Shown piece after piece: positions 1-5,693 of a DNA stretch of 7,488 nt. A program made the translations under genes and the position numbers. Position 1 is the stretch's first letter; the number at the start of each line of letters is the position of its first letter. The notes under the pieces were generated by a model that was not told the DNA's origin, ran no database searches, and worked only from the letters and a program-made list of their open reading frames with translations. The DNA comes from Longimicrobium sp. (lineage in GTDB: Bacteria; Gemmatimonadota; Gemmatimonadetes; Longimicrobiales; Longimicrobiaceae), in NCBI GenBank assembly GCA_030446945.1, contig JAUJMI010000166.1:1-7488 (forward strand), in the 5' to 3' direction.

Positions 1-728
1 ATCTCCGCGGCCCATGGCGAGGGCAGGTCTCGCCGGCCGCGCTGGAGGTGCACCGGCATCTGCTCGTCGATGGCCCAGCGGAAGGGATGCCCCTCCAGCG
101 AGACTCGCGGCTCCGGCTCGGCCACGCCCGTGGGAGCGGCGCGGGCGCGGAGCTGCGCCGTGCCTTCGTCCGCGTCCATCTTCCACAGCGCGGCCTCCCG
201 CGCGTCCGTGGCGCGGCGCACCAGCTCCATCGCCGCCTCGGTCAGCTCCGCGTCCGACACGGCGGCCTCCGTGCGCGCGGCCTTGCGGGCGGGCGCCTCC
301 GGGTCCGCGGGGGTGCGGCGCGCGGATGTGGAGACGAGCGCGGGCGCCGCGCCGGCACCCAGGACCAGCGCGTAGCGGAGGAGCTCCATCCAAGCCACCG
401 TTCCACCGAAGAACCACGCGGCGAGCGGGACCATGAGCGCACAGATCGCGGCCGCGGGGAGCGTCCATGGCTCCCTTTCGCGCAGCACGAGGTACGCCCA
501 GACGCCCGCCAGCGCGATCAGCGGCGAGGCGAGCGAGCCCGTGGCGAGGAGCAGGAGGTGGATCGCGGGCCAGGCGGCGAGCACCGCCAACGCGCCGGGG
601 CGGCGGGCGTGCGCCCACGCCGCGATCGCGGCCAGCACGGGGACCGCGGCCCAGAAGCCCCATTCCGGAAGCCAGCGCGGGGCGAGGAGCGCGGCCACGT
701 AGGCCGCGCCCGCCACGACGAGCGGCAC
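1..728 (-). CDS. Multi-pass membrane protein with GAF-like domain (3' end outside window)
   Basis: This minus-strand frame stays open for 242 codons to the window edge, and nearly every third position is G or C, as in a real gene of this genome. Residues 1-133 form five or six hydrophobic segments (about 1-18, 23-41, 46-63, 66-82, 89-108, 115-133). An Ala/Arg/Glu-rich linker (134-165) follows. From about 165 the sequence resembles the start of a GAF domain: a helix, then ALWKMDADEGT (180-190), then LEGHPFRWAIDEQMPV (211-226). GAF domains sense small ligands or mediate dimerisation in signalling proteins. The output domain (kinase, GGDEF, HD-GYP or other) lies beyond base 1, so function stays open. 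The start is uncertain. GTG at 728-726 is the first standard start codon, but the frame is open upstream, and a CTG at 758-756 would overlap the larB stop as CTGA. Neither has a clear Shine-Dalgarno sequence. It is probably co-transcribed and translationally coupled with larB. Confidence 0.8.
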   Translation of the reverse strand, partial: MPLVVAGAAYVAALLAPRWLPEWGFWAAVPVLAAIAAWAHARRPGALAVLAAWPAIHLLLLATGSLASPLIALAGVWAYLVLREREPWTLPAAAICALMVPLAAWFFGGTVAWMELLRYALVLGAGAAPALVSTSARRTPADPEAPARKAARTEAAVSDAELTEAAMELVRRATDAREAALWKMDADEGTAQLRARAAPTGVAEPEPRVSLEGHPFRWAIDEQMPVHLQRGRRDLPSPWAAE

Positions 729-754
729 CGGGAAGCGGGAGGCGCTGGAGATCG

Positions 755-1516
755 TCAGGACGAGGGCAGGAGGTTGATCCGCGCGGCCGCGACCGCCGCG
801 CCGAACCCGTTGTCGATGTTCACCACCGTCACGCCGGACGCGCAGGAGTTGAGCATCCCCAGCAGCGCCGCCAGCCCGCCGAACGACGCGCCGTATCCCA
901 CGCTCGTCGGCACCGCGATCACCGGCGACGAAACCAGGCCCCCGACGACGGATGGGAGCGCGCCCTCCATCCCCGCGATGACGATGACGACGGCGGCGCG
1001 CTGCAGGACCTCGCCGGCGGAGAGAATCCGGTGCAGCCCCGCCACCCCGACGTCGGTCAGCCGCTCGACGGGGCTGCCGAAGGCGCGGAGGGTGTCCGCC
1101 GCCTCCTCCGCAACGGGAAGGTCGCTCGTGCCGGCGGTCACGATCAGCACGGGACCGCGGGTGCGGCGCTGGGCGGGCTCGGCGGGCGCGAGGTAGGCGG
1201 TGCGGCCCAGCGCGTTGATCTCCACGCCGGGAAGGATCGCGCTCAGCCGCTCGGCGCCCTCGGCGCTCACGCGCGTGGCGAGCAGCCCGTCGCCGCGGAC
1301 GGCGATGCGCCCGGCGATGGCGGCGAGCTGGTCGGGAGTCTTCCCCGCCCCAAAGATCACCTCCGGGAAGCCGTGGCGGAGCGCACGGTGATGGTCCACC
1401 GTGGCGAAGCCCAGCTCCTCGGCAGGCGTCCAGCGCAGCCGCTGCTCGGCGACGTCCGGCGCCGTCTCTCCCCGCGCGACCTCGTCCAGGAGCGCGCGCA
1501 GGCGCTCCGGCGTCAC
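755..1516 (-). CDS. larB: LarB, pyridinium-3,5-biscarboxylic acid mononucleotide synthase
   Basis: LarB carboxylates and hydrolyses nicotinic acid adenine dinucleotide. This is the first step towards the nickel-pincer nucleotide cofactor of lactate racemase and related LarA enzymes. The family is related to the PurE carboxylase fold. The 253-residue product has the usual length and the full set of family blocks: GFPEVIFGAGKT (49-60), TAGTSDLPVAEEA (127-139), LTDVGVAGLHRI (153-164), IVIAGMEGALPSVVGGL (178-194), and the C-terminal block from VIAVPTSVGYG (199-209) to NIDNGFGA (233-240). Cys225 in LNSCASG matches the cysteine reported as the covalent nucleophile in characterised LarB. Translation starts at GTG 1516-1514, which overlaps the dusB stop as GTGA, so coupled translation is likely. 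The same frame continues upstream without a stop into dusB, but that is not a fusion because the N-terminus here fits the family. LarC, LarE and any LarA are not in the window. Confidence 0.93.
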   Translation of the reverse strand: MTPERLRALLDEVARGETAPDVAEQRLRWTPAEELGFATVDHHRALRHGFPEVIFGAGKTPDQLAAIAGRIAVRGDGLLATRVSAEGAERLSAILPGVEINALGRTAYLAPAEPAQRRTRGPVLIVTAGTSDLPVAEEAADTLRAFGSPVERLTDVGVAGLHRILSAGEVLQRAAVVIVIAGMEGALPSVVGGLVSSPVIAVPTSVGYGASFGGLAALLGMLNSCASGVTVVNIDNGFGAAVAAARINLLPSS

Positions 1517-2508
1517 GCCGCGACCTCCTGCGTCTGCTGCAGGTAGCCTTCCAGGAGCCGCTCGGCCTCCTCGATGCGCGTGACCGCAAAGAGCTCCTGG
1601 CGGAGGAGGCGCCCGTTCGGCAGCCCCTTGGTGTACCACCCCAGGTGCTTGCGGAACTCCACCATCGCCTTCTCCTCGTCGCTCTCCCAGGCGATCGCCA
1701 GCCGCGCGTGCTCGATGACGATGCCGAAGCGCTCCACCGGGTCCGGATCGGCGGGGACGGGGCGGCCCTCCAGCGCCGCGCGCGCCTGCCCAAAGATCCA
1801 CGGCGCCCCGTGCGAGCCGCGGGCGATCATGATCCCGTCGCACCTGGTGTGGTCGTGCATGCGCCGCGCGTCCTCGCCCGTCCACACGTCGCCGTTGCCG
1901 ATTACCGGGATGTCGAGCGCCGCCTTGACCGCGGCGATCTCGTCCCAGTTGGCGGTCCCGCTGTACATCTGGGTGCGGCTGCGGGCGTGCAGGGTCAGCG
2001 CCATGGCGCCCGCGTCCTGGCAGCGCAGCGCGATCTCCACCGGGTTGCGCGTGTCCTCGCTCCACCCGCTGCGGATCTTGACCGTGGTGGGGATGGAGAT
2101 GGCGGCGCGCACGGCGTGGATGATCCCCTGCACCAGATCCAGGTCGCGCAGGCAGCCGGAGCCGCCGTTCCGGCTGACGACCTTTTTGACCGGGCACCCG
2201 AAGTTGATGTCCAGGAAGTCCGGCTCGTACACCTCCTCCACCAGCGCCGCCGCCTCAGCCATCGCCGCCGGGTCGCCGCCGAAGATCTGGATGCCGATGG
2301 GGCGCTCTTCGTCGTTGAAGCGCAGGTAGCCGTGCGTGCGCCGGTCGTGCCGCCGGATCCCCTCGGCCGATACGAACTCGGAGACGACGACGTCCGCCCC
2401 GAAGCGGCGGCAGAGCCGGCGGAAAGGGGACTCGCTGACGCCCGCCTGGGGCGCAAGGTAGAGCGGGACGGTGCCGCTTGCCAGAAGGTCCAGCGCGTTC
2501 GATTTCAT
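1513..2508 (-). CDS. dusB: tRNA-dihydrouridine synthase, DusB type
   Basis: This FMN enzyme reduces specific uridines in the tRNA D-loop using NADPH. The 331-residue protein has the normal length and layout: a TIM barrel in the first 240 or so residues, then a helical tRNA-binding domain. Visible motifs are the N-terminal FMN block LAPQAGVSESPFR (18-30), IGIQIFGGDP (71-80), the catalytic stretch DINFGCPVKKVV (100-111) with Cys105 as expected general acid, VKIRSGW (143-149) with Lys144, LHARSRTQMYSG (173-184) with His174, IGNGD (203-207), and IARGSHGAPWIFG (228-240). Most DusB proteins read APMAGVTD in the first block; here Met is Gln21 and TD is SE, apparently a lineage variant. The ATG at 2508-2506 has no Shine-Dalgarno sequence and sits 6 nt after a -10-like element, so the mRNA is probably leaderless. 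It is the first gene of the cluster with larB and the GAF protein. DusB rather than DusA/C is assigned from the Cys block and length. Confidence 0.93.
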   Translation of the reverse strand: MKSNALDLLASGTVPLYLAPQAGVSESPFRRLCRRFGADVVVSEFVSAEGIRRHDRRTHGYLRFNDEERPIGIQIFGGDPAAMAEAAALVEEVYEPDFLDINFGCPVKKVVSRNGGSGCLRDLDLVQGIIHAVRAAISIPTTVKIRSGWSEDTRNPVEIALRCQDAGAMALTLHARSRTQMYSGTANWDEIAAVKAALDIPVIGNGDVWTGEDARRMHDHTRCDGIMIARGSHGAPWIFGQARAALEGRPVPADPDPVERFGIVIEHARLAIAWESDEEKAMVEFRKHLGWYTKGLPNGRLLRQELFAVTRIEEAERLLEGYLQQTQEVAA

Positions 2509-2514
2509 GCGGGT

Positions 2515-2543
2515 AAACTACTCGAACCGCATGCTTTTCTCAA
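2515..2543 (-). promoter_or_regulatory. Predicted leaderless promoter of dusB-larB cluster
   Basis: Read on the minus strand, TTGAGA (2543-2538, five of six matches to the sigma-70 -35 consensus) is followed after exactly 17 bp by TAGTTT (2520-2515). Six bases then separate it from the ATG of dusB, so the expected +1 falls on the A of the start codon. No Shine-Dalgarno sequence lies between. This matches the TANNNT arrangement known for leaderless genes in other bacteria. The hexamer match of the -10 is only moderate. Confidence 0.6.
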
Positions 2544-2767
2544 CCCGATTCGCGGGTGTGGCGCGGGTGCAAGCCCTGCCCCGCTCCATCCGCGCACGTC
2601 TTTGCTGCAATGTCGTCACAGAGCGTTTCCGTGCTCATTACGCCAATCGCCGCACAGTACGTCCGCCGGGTGGGCCGTTTTCCGCTCCTCAGGTACTTGA
2701 CGCGCCAACGCTCGCCTGTGTGCGGCACGCCGCGGCAAAATCGTTCCGACTCACGCGGGACGGACTC
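2544..2767. other. Intergenic spacer, no gene seen
   Basis: This stretch lies between the two divergent promoters. It is less GC-rich than the surrounding genes. Open frames cross it on both strands, but none has a ribosome site, GC-biased third positions or a recognisable product. The only structure I noticed is a small 5-bp hairpin near 2544-2558. It could hold operator sites or a small RNA, but nothing in the sequence demonstrates one. Confidence 0.5.
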
Positions 2768-2798
2768 TTGCGCGGAGCGAACTTTTCTGTAATATAGT
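2768..2798 (+). promoter_or_regulatory. Predicted leaderless promoter of the winged-helix gene
   Basis: TATAGT (2793-2798, five of six matches to the -10 consensus) is followed by 6 nt and then the ATG at 2805, so transcription should begin at or next to the start codon. A TTGCGC at 2768-2773 is the best -35 candidate. The spacing is 19 bp to this -10, or 16 bp to an overlapping TAATAT at 2790-2795. No Shine-Dalgarno sequence precedes the ATG. The A/T-rich stretch 2781-2798 stands out sharply in this GC-rich window. Confidence 0.6.
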
Positions 2799-2804
2799 TG
2801 ACCC

Positions 2805-3197
2805 ATGCCGAACACATTAAACGAAAAACAGACCGACCTGCTGCGCTACCTTTCGCGGCAGACCGGCCCCGTGCCTGTGGACCACCTGGACGGGCGCGTG
2901 GTGAGGGCGCTCAAGTCGCGGGCGCTGATCGACGAGCGCAATGGCTGGGTGTCGGTGAGCAACCAGGGCCGCGACGAGTTCGAGACGAAGATCCGCCGCC
3001 GCCGCGCCTTCAGCCCCCATTCGGGGGACTCCGGCGCCCGCAACGCCCGCGCGGAGTCCATCAAGCGCGCCATCGACGCGCTGGAGCTGGCCCTCCCCAA
3101 GGACGCCGAGGTCATGATCGGCGAGATGCCCGCCTACGCCGACGACGTCATGGAAGGGCTGCGGCTCTTCGCGCGGCGGCTGGCGCGATCGGGCTGA
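2805..3197 (+). CDS. Small winged-helix-like protein of unknown role
   Basis: This 130-residue protein matches no family I can name. Residues 5-58 read like a small winged helix: LNEKQTDLLRYLSRQ forms a first helix, PVDHLDGRVVRALKSRALI suits a recognition-helix region, and GWVSVSNQGRDEF suits the wing with the typical 'lT..G...' ending. A basic patch (RRRR, 64-67) follows, then a polar linker (68-82) and two amphipathic helices (83-97 and 107-128) that could dimerise. DNA binding is therefore an inference. The ATG at 2805 is the only sensible start and lacks a Shine-Dalgarno sequence, which suggests leaderless translation. The gene is divergent from dusB across 296 bp and stands alone, closed by a strong terminator just downstream. 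A local or self-regulator is possible but unproven. Confidence 0.8.
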   Translation: MPNTLNEKQTDLLRYLSRQTGPVPVDHLDGRVVRALKSRALIDERNGWVSVSNQGRDEFETKIRRRRAFSPHSGDSGARNARAESIKRAIDALELALPKDAEVMIGEMPAYADDVMEGLRLFARRLARSG

Positions 3198-3216
3198 GCG
3201 GACGAGATACGAAAGG

Positions 3217-3252
3217 AGGACCCGGGCGAGGGAATCGTCCGGGTCCTTTTTT
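3217..3252 (+). terminator. Strong intrinsic terminator
   Basis: A 13-bp stem pairs 3217-3229 (AGGACCCGGGCGA) with 3235-3247 (TCGTCCGGGTCCT). It has one G-U pair and a 5-nt GGGAA loop, and runs straight into six T residues (3247-3252). It begins about 20 nt after the stop of the winged-helix gene, as expected for a rho-independent terminator. Confidence 0.93.
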
Positions 3253-3268
3253 CGTGCCGGTGGGGGGC

Positions 3269-3344
3269 TGGAACCACGGGAAGACCACCGAAGTGGTCTC
3301 GCGAGCCGCAAACATTCCGTGGGGGCGGAGTTCGTGTGGTTCCA
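3269..3344. repeat. Nested inverted repeat in convergent gap, possible minus-strand terminator
   Basis: A perfect 9-bp inverted repeat (TGGAACCAC at 3269-3277, GTGGTTCCA at 3336-3344) encloses a second perfect hairpin. In the inner one AGACCAC (3282-3288) pairs with GTGGTCT (3293-3299) around 4 nt. Read on the minus strand the inner loop is C(TTCG)G, an unusually stable tetraloop. It sits about 92 nt beyond the stop of the 75-residue minus-strand gene, so it may end that transcript. No clear T run follows, so intrinsic termination is not assured. Confidence 0.5.
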
Positions 3345-3390
3345 TCGGCGAGTTCATCCGCTCCCTGGAAGCGCGGCCGCGCCCCGAGCC

Positions 3391-3618
3391 TCACCCAGCA
3401 TCCCCCGTCCACGCGGTGAGGCGGTGGAGGAGCGCTTGGACGCGGGCGCGGAGGTCCACGTCGTCGATGAATGGGGCGGCGGCGCGGAGGTAGGTGACGA
3501 GGAGGCCGATCTCGCCCTGGGCGAGCTCCTCCACGAAGAGGGCCGGATCGAGGCCGAGGTCGTGCGCGGCGGTCGTGACGGCGCGGACGGAGAGCTCGGC
3601 GAAGTCGTCTTCGGGCAC
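3391..3618 (-). CDS. 75-residue acidic protein, unknown, downstream of the glycosyltransferase
   Basis: I do not recognise this protein. It is predicted to be mainly helical, with no membrane segment and no cysteine. It is acidic near the N-terminus (PEDDFAEL) and contains LGLDPALFVEELAQGEIGLLVTYL-type amphipathic helices over residues 21-44 and another helix over 55-70. It begins at GTG 3618-3616 with a well-placed GGAGG at 3629-3625. The glycosyltransferase stop is only 13 nt upstream, so the two are almost certainly one transcript. The good ribosome site, GC-rich third positions and operon position argue that it is real despite its size. A small accessory or partner protein of the glycosyltransferase is possible, but nothing in the sequence shows this. 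Confidence 0.75.
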   Translation of the reverse strand: MPEDDFAELSVRAVTTAAHDLGLDPALFVEELAQGEIGLLVTYLRAAAPFIDDVDLRARVQALLHRLTAWTGDAG

Positions 3619-3631
3619 GCGATTCCTCCGG

Positions 3632-4747
3632 TCAGGACTTCCAGTGGAAGCGAGGGCGGCTTCCCCACACCGCCATCGCCGTCAGATAGACGGGCTGCGT
3701 GACGAACCAGAGCGGGAGCCAGCGGAGCAGCTCGGGGCGGCTGAAGCGCCGCGCCGCGGTTCCGTACACCAGGAGGTCCGCGGCCAGCTTCGCGAGCACG
3801 CCCGCGATCCACCCCGCCCACGCCAGGTACCCCGTCCACACGAAGAGCGGCCCGCACAGCACGAATACGTTGGCGTAGAGCGACGCCGCCCCGTACGCCA
3901 GCACCCGCACGTCCCCGCGGAAGTGGTGCATCCCGCTGGACGCCCAGCGCGCCCGCTGGTTGCGGAAGTCGCGGAAGGTGGCGACGGCCTGCGTCCGAAC
4001 CAGCGTCTCCGCGCCATCCGCCCAGCCGATGCGGCCCAGCTCGGGCGCGGAGCGGACCAGGTAGAGCATCAGCATGTCGTCGCCTGCGATTCGGGTGAGG
4101 CCGGAGCGGTAGCCGCCCACCCGGTCGAAGGCGGCGCGCCGGTAGGCCAGGTTGTGCCCCGACGCGCCCAGCGGGATCCCTAGCCGGGCGCTCGCCAGCA
4201 TGGTGGCGGTCAGCGTCAGAAACTCGAAGGCCTGGAAACGCTCGAACCAGGTGCTCCCGGAGGCGTATTCGGAGCATCCCAGCACCATCGCCACGTCAGG
4301 CTGAAAGGAGCGCACCAACCCCGCCACCCAGGTGCAGGGAACGCGGCAGTCGGCATCGGTCAGGAGGAGGATCTCGCCGTGGCTGGCCTCGACCCCGTGC
4401 TGTAGGGCGAGCTTCTTGGGGGAGATCCCGGAAGGGACCTCCGGCTGGTGGACCAGGCGGAAGCGGCCCGGGTGGCGCGCCGCGGCTTCTTCGACGAGCT
4501 GCGCCGTTCCGTCGGTGGAGCGGTCGTCGACGATCAGCGCCTCGAAGGCCGGGTACGTCTGCGCGGCCAGGTCGGCCAGGAGCCCGGGGATGCGTGCGGC
4601 CTCGTTGCGCGCGGCGACGACCACGCTGACGAATGGTCTCGTGTCGCTGGGCCGCGGCGAGGGGCGGCGCAGCGCCCACCACGCCGCGCCGGAGGCCGTG
4701 AGGTACACGCCGAGCGCCGCGACGGTCAGGACTTCAAAGAATGTCAC
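3632..4747 (-). CDS. Membrane-bound family 2 glycosyltransferase with QxxRW motif
   Basis: This GT-A enzyme transfers a sugar from a nucleotide-sugar donor, at the cytoplasmic face of the membrane. The acceptor is unknown; a lipid or polysaccharide is likely. In the 371-residue form there is an N-terminal membrane segment (2-26), then VSVVVAARNE (40-49), VDDRSTDGT (73-81) for nucleotide binding, TDADCRVP (130-137) carrying the metal-binding DxD, AGDDM (221-225) as probable catalytic acid region, and QRARW (264-268), the QxxRW signature of processive-type GT2 enzymes. Three hydrophobic segments follow (about 286-305, 308-326, 341-363), ending in a basic tail. The frame is open further to GTG 4843, which adds 32 hydrophilic, low-complexity residues. 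I prefer GTG 4747-4745 because it places the membrane segment at the N-terminus, but neither start has a good Shine-Dalgarno sequence. The 75-residue gene follows 13 nt downstream. Confidence 0.9.
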   Translation of the reverse strand: MTFFEVLTVAALGVYLTASGAAWWALRRPSPRPSDTRPFVSVVVAARNEAARIPGLLADLAAQTYPAFEALIVDDRSTDGTAQLVEEAAARHPGRFRLVHQPEVPSGISPKKLALQHGVEASHGEILLLTDADCRVPCTWVAGLVRSFQPDVAMVLGCSEYASGSTWFERFQAFEFLTLTATMLASARLGIPLGASGHNLAYRRAAFDRVGGYRSGLTRIAGDDMLMLYLVRSAPELGRIGWADGAETLVRTQAVATFRDFRNQRARWASSGMHHFRGDVRVLAYGAASLYANVFVLCGPLFVWTGYLAWAGWIAGVLAKLAADLLVYGTAARRFSRPELLRWLPLWFVTQPVYLTAMAVWGSRPRFHWKS

Positions 4748-4835
4748 CGCGATGTGGTCGGAGGGCGAAGAGGGAACCGGCGCCGCGTCCTCCTTCCGGT
4801 TCCGTGCCAGCGAAATCGTAGCGGCTGACTCGGAG

Positions 4836-4885
4836 GGTTGCACGCCGTGCCTGGTTGCACCCGAACACGGGCGGAGCGGTGCACC
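4836..4885. repeat. Short repeats of GGTTGCAC upstream of the glycosyltransferase
   Basis: GGTTGCAC occurs at 4836-4843 and again at 4853-4860, 17 bp apart. A related palindrome GGTGCACC lies at 4878-4885. They fall in the region expected to hold the glycosyltransferase promoter if its start is 4747. They could be an operator, but could also be chance in GC-rich DNA. Confidence 0.35.
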
Positions 4886-4986
4886 CGGCAGAGCCCGTCT
4901 CCTTCACTCCGCGCCAGAGATCGGCGTAAGCCAGGTACCGGGGGGGCGCTCCGTTCAGGAGGTGTTGCTCCGCGGCTCGTAGTTCG

Positions 4987-5003
4987 CTCCGTGTTCTCCG
5001 TGT
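4987..5003. repeat. Two tandem copies of CTCCGTGT (9-bp period)
   Basis: CTCCGTGT at 4987-4994 and 4996-5003 form a tandem pair with a 9-bp period (ACACGGAG on the minus strand). They lie about 10 nt beyond the stop of the 111-residue minus-strand gene. The pair looks like the core of a short intergenic repeat, but copies elsewhere in the genome cannot be seen from here. Confidence 0.45.
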
Positions 5004-5012
5004 GAGGCCTTT

Positions 5013-5348
5013 TCAGGTGCGGACTTCGAGGAGGAGGACGGGGCGCGCGTCCTCGGCGAGCCAGAGGGAGGCGGTGTAGCCGTACTCGGCGCCGGGACGG
5101 AGGGGGGTGCCCGGAGGGACCAGGCGCGGCGCGGCTTCGTGGGCCCAGAAGGCGCGCGCCTGGCCCGCGGGGAGCCACCGAAGCGGCTCCCCCAGCTCGG
5201 CGACGGCGAGGCGCGCGTCGCGTAGCTGCTCGGCCGCGTCGTCTTCATACAGCGTGCGGGCGCGGGCGTGGAGGAGGAAGACGTGTTCGTCCCACAGGCG
5301 CGCGAGCGGGATGTGGGTGACGACGCGGCGTGCGAGCGGGCCGGTCAC
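5013..5348 (-). CDS. Unknown soluble protein of about 111 residues
   Basis: I do not recognise this protein. It has no membrane segment or signal peptide. From the chosen start, residues 9-30 read VVTHIPLARLWDEHVFLLHARA. A helical region rich in Asp, Glu and Arg (32-52) follows, then a Trp-containing stretch LRWLPAGQARAFWAHE (56-71). The C-terminal half (72-110) looks beta-rich, with PGAEYGYTASLWLAEDARPVLLLEV ending almost at the stop. The frame is open to GTG 5420, which would add 24 Pro/His/Ser-rich residues. I chose GTG 5348-5346 because that extension looks non-coding, but neither start has a convincing Shine-Dalgarno sequence. The gene is divergent from the 61-residue membrane protein. 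GC-biased third positions support coding. Confidence 0.65.
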   Translation of the reverse strand: MTGPLARRVVTHIPLARLWDEHVFLLHARARTLYEDDAAEQLRDARLAVAELGEPLRWLPAGQARAFWAHEAAPRLVPPGTPLRPGAEYGYTASLWLAEDARPVLLLEVRT

Positions 5349-5472
5349 GTCTGCGGGTTCCGTGTGCGGGTGGATCGTGGGTGGTGCCCGGAAGCTACTC
5401 CCCGGGCGGGGATTTTGCACGCGGCGAAGCGCGAGGGACTTTTACATCACCTGCCCCGCCGGAGGCGCCCGG

Positions 5473-5658
5473 ATGGCCGCGAAGGACAAAAAGGACGAGC
5501 CGCGGAAACGTGTCTCCAAGACCAACATGCTGATCGGTGCCGCGGGTCTGTTCCTGTTCATCGTGGGGGTGAAGCGTGGCCTGCGCGTCGACGTGCCCGG
5601 GGCCGCGGACGGCGTACCCCTGGAGCTGGAGCCCGAGGCGGAAGAGGGCTCCGCCTGA
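5473..5658 (+). CDS. 61-residue single-pass membrane protein, unknown
   Basis: This small protein has three parts. Residues 1-18 are strongly charged and mostly basic (five Lys/Arg in the first twelve). Residues 19-33 form one hydrophobic segment (MLIGAAGLFLFIVGV). Residues 34-61 turn acidic (LELEPEAEEGS near the end). By the positive-inside rule the N-terminus is cytoplasmic. A GGAGG at 5461-5465 lies 7 nt before the ATG, a good ribosome site. It is 124 bp upstream of the HtrA-like protease on the same strand, so it may be co-transcribed with it. No family is recognisable, and a link to the protease is only positional. Confidence 0.75.
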   Translation: MAAKDKKDEPRKRVSKTNMLIGAAGLFLFIVGVKRGLRVDVPGAADGVPLELEPEAEEGSA

Positions 5659-5693
5659 GGCAATGCGTCTCTTGGTTTCGGGGTGCTCGGGTG

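Noticed and set aside
48..1196. Long plus-strand open frame over the GAF protein and larB
   Set aside because: It is antisense to larB and the GAF protein. Its product is a low-complexity Arg/Gly/Ala sequence with no domain, as expected for a shadow frame in GC-rich DNA. The same holds for the frames at 467-1546 and 1645-2700.
755..2197. A 480-residue frame that joins larB to sequence overlapping dusB
   Set aside because: Upstream of 1516 it is simply the wrong frame of dusB. LarB has a complete, normal-length N-terminus from the GTG at 1516, so this is not a fusion.
2540..2815. Possible small genes in the dusB upstream region, on the minus strand at 2540-2815 and the plus strand at 2556-2792
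   Set aside because: Both overlap the predicted promoters, lack ribosome sites and coding-type third positions, and resemble no protein.
3213..3219. AAGGAGG resembling a ribosome binding site
   Set aside because: It overlaps the 5' arm of the intrinsic terminator and no start codon follows at a usable distance.
3354..4277. Minus-strand 307-residue frame across the glycosyltransferase
   Set aside because: It is out of frame with the glycosyltransferase, which has full catalytic motifs, and its product is low-complexity.
4777..4786. AAGGAGG on the minus strand upstream of the glycosyltransferase
   Set aside because: It is about 40 nt from the GTG at 4747, too far to serve it, and no other start codon lies at the right distance in frame.
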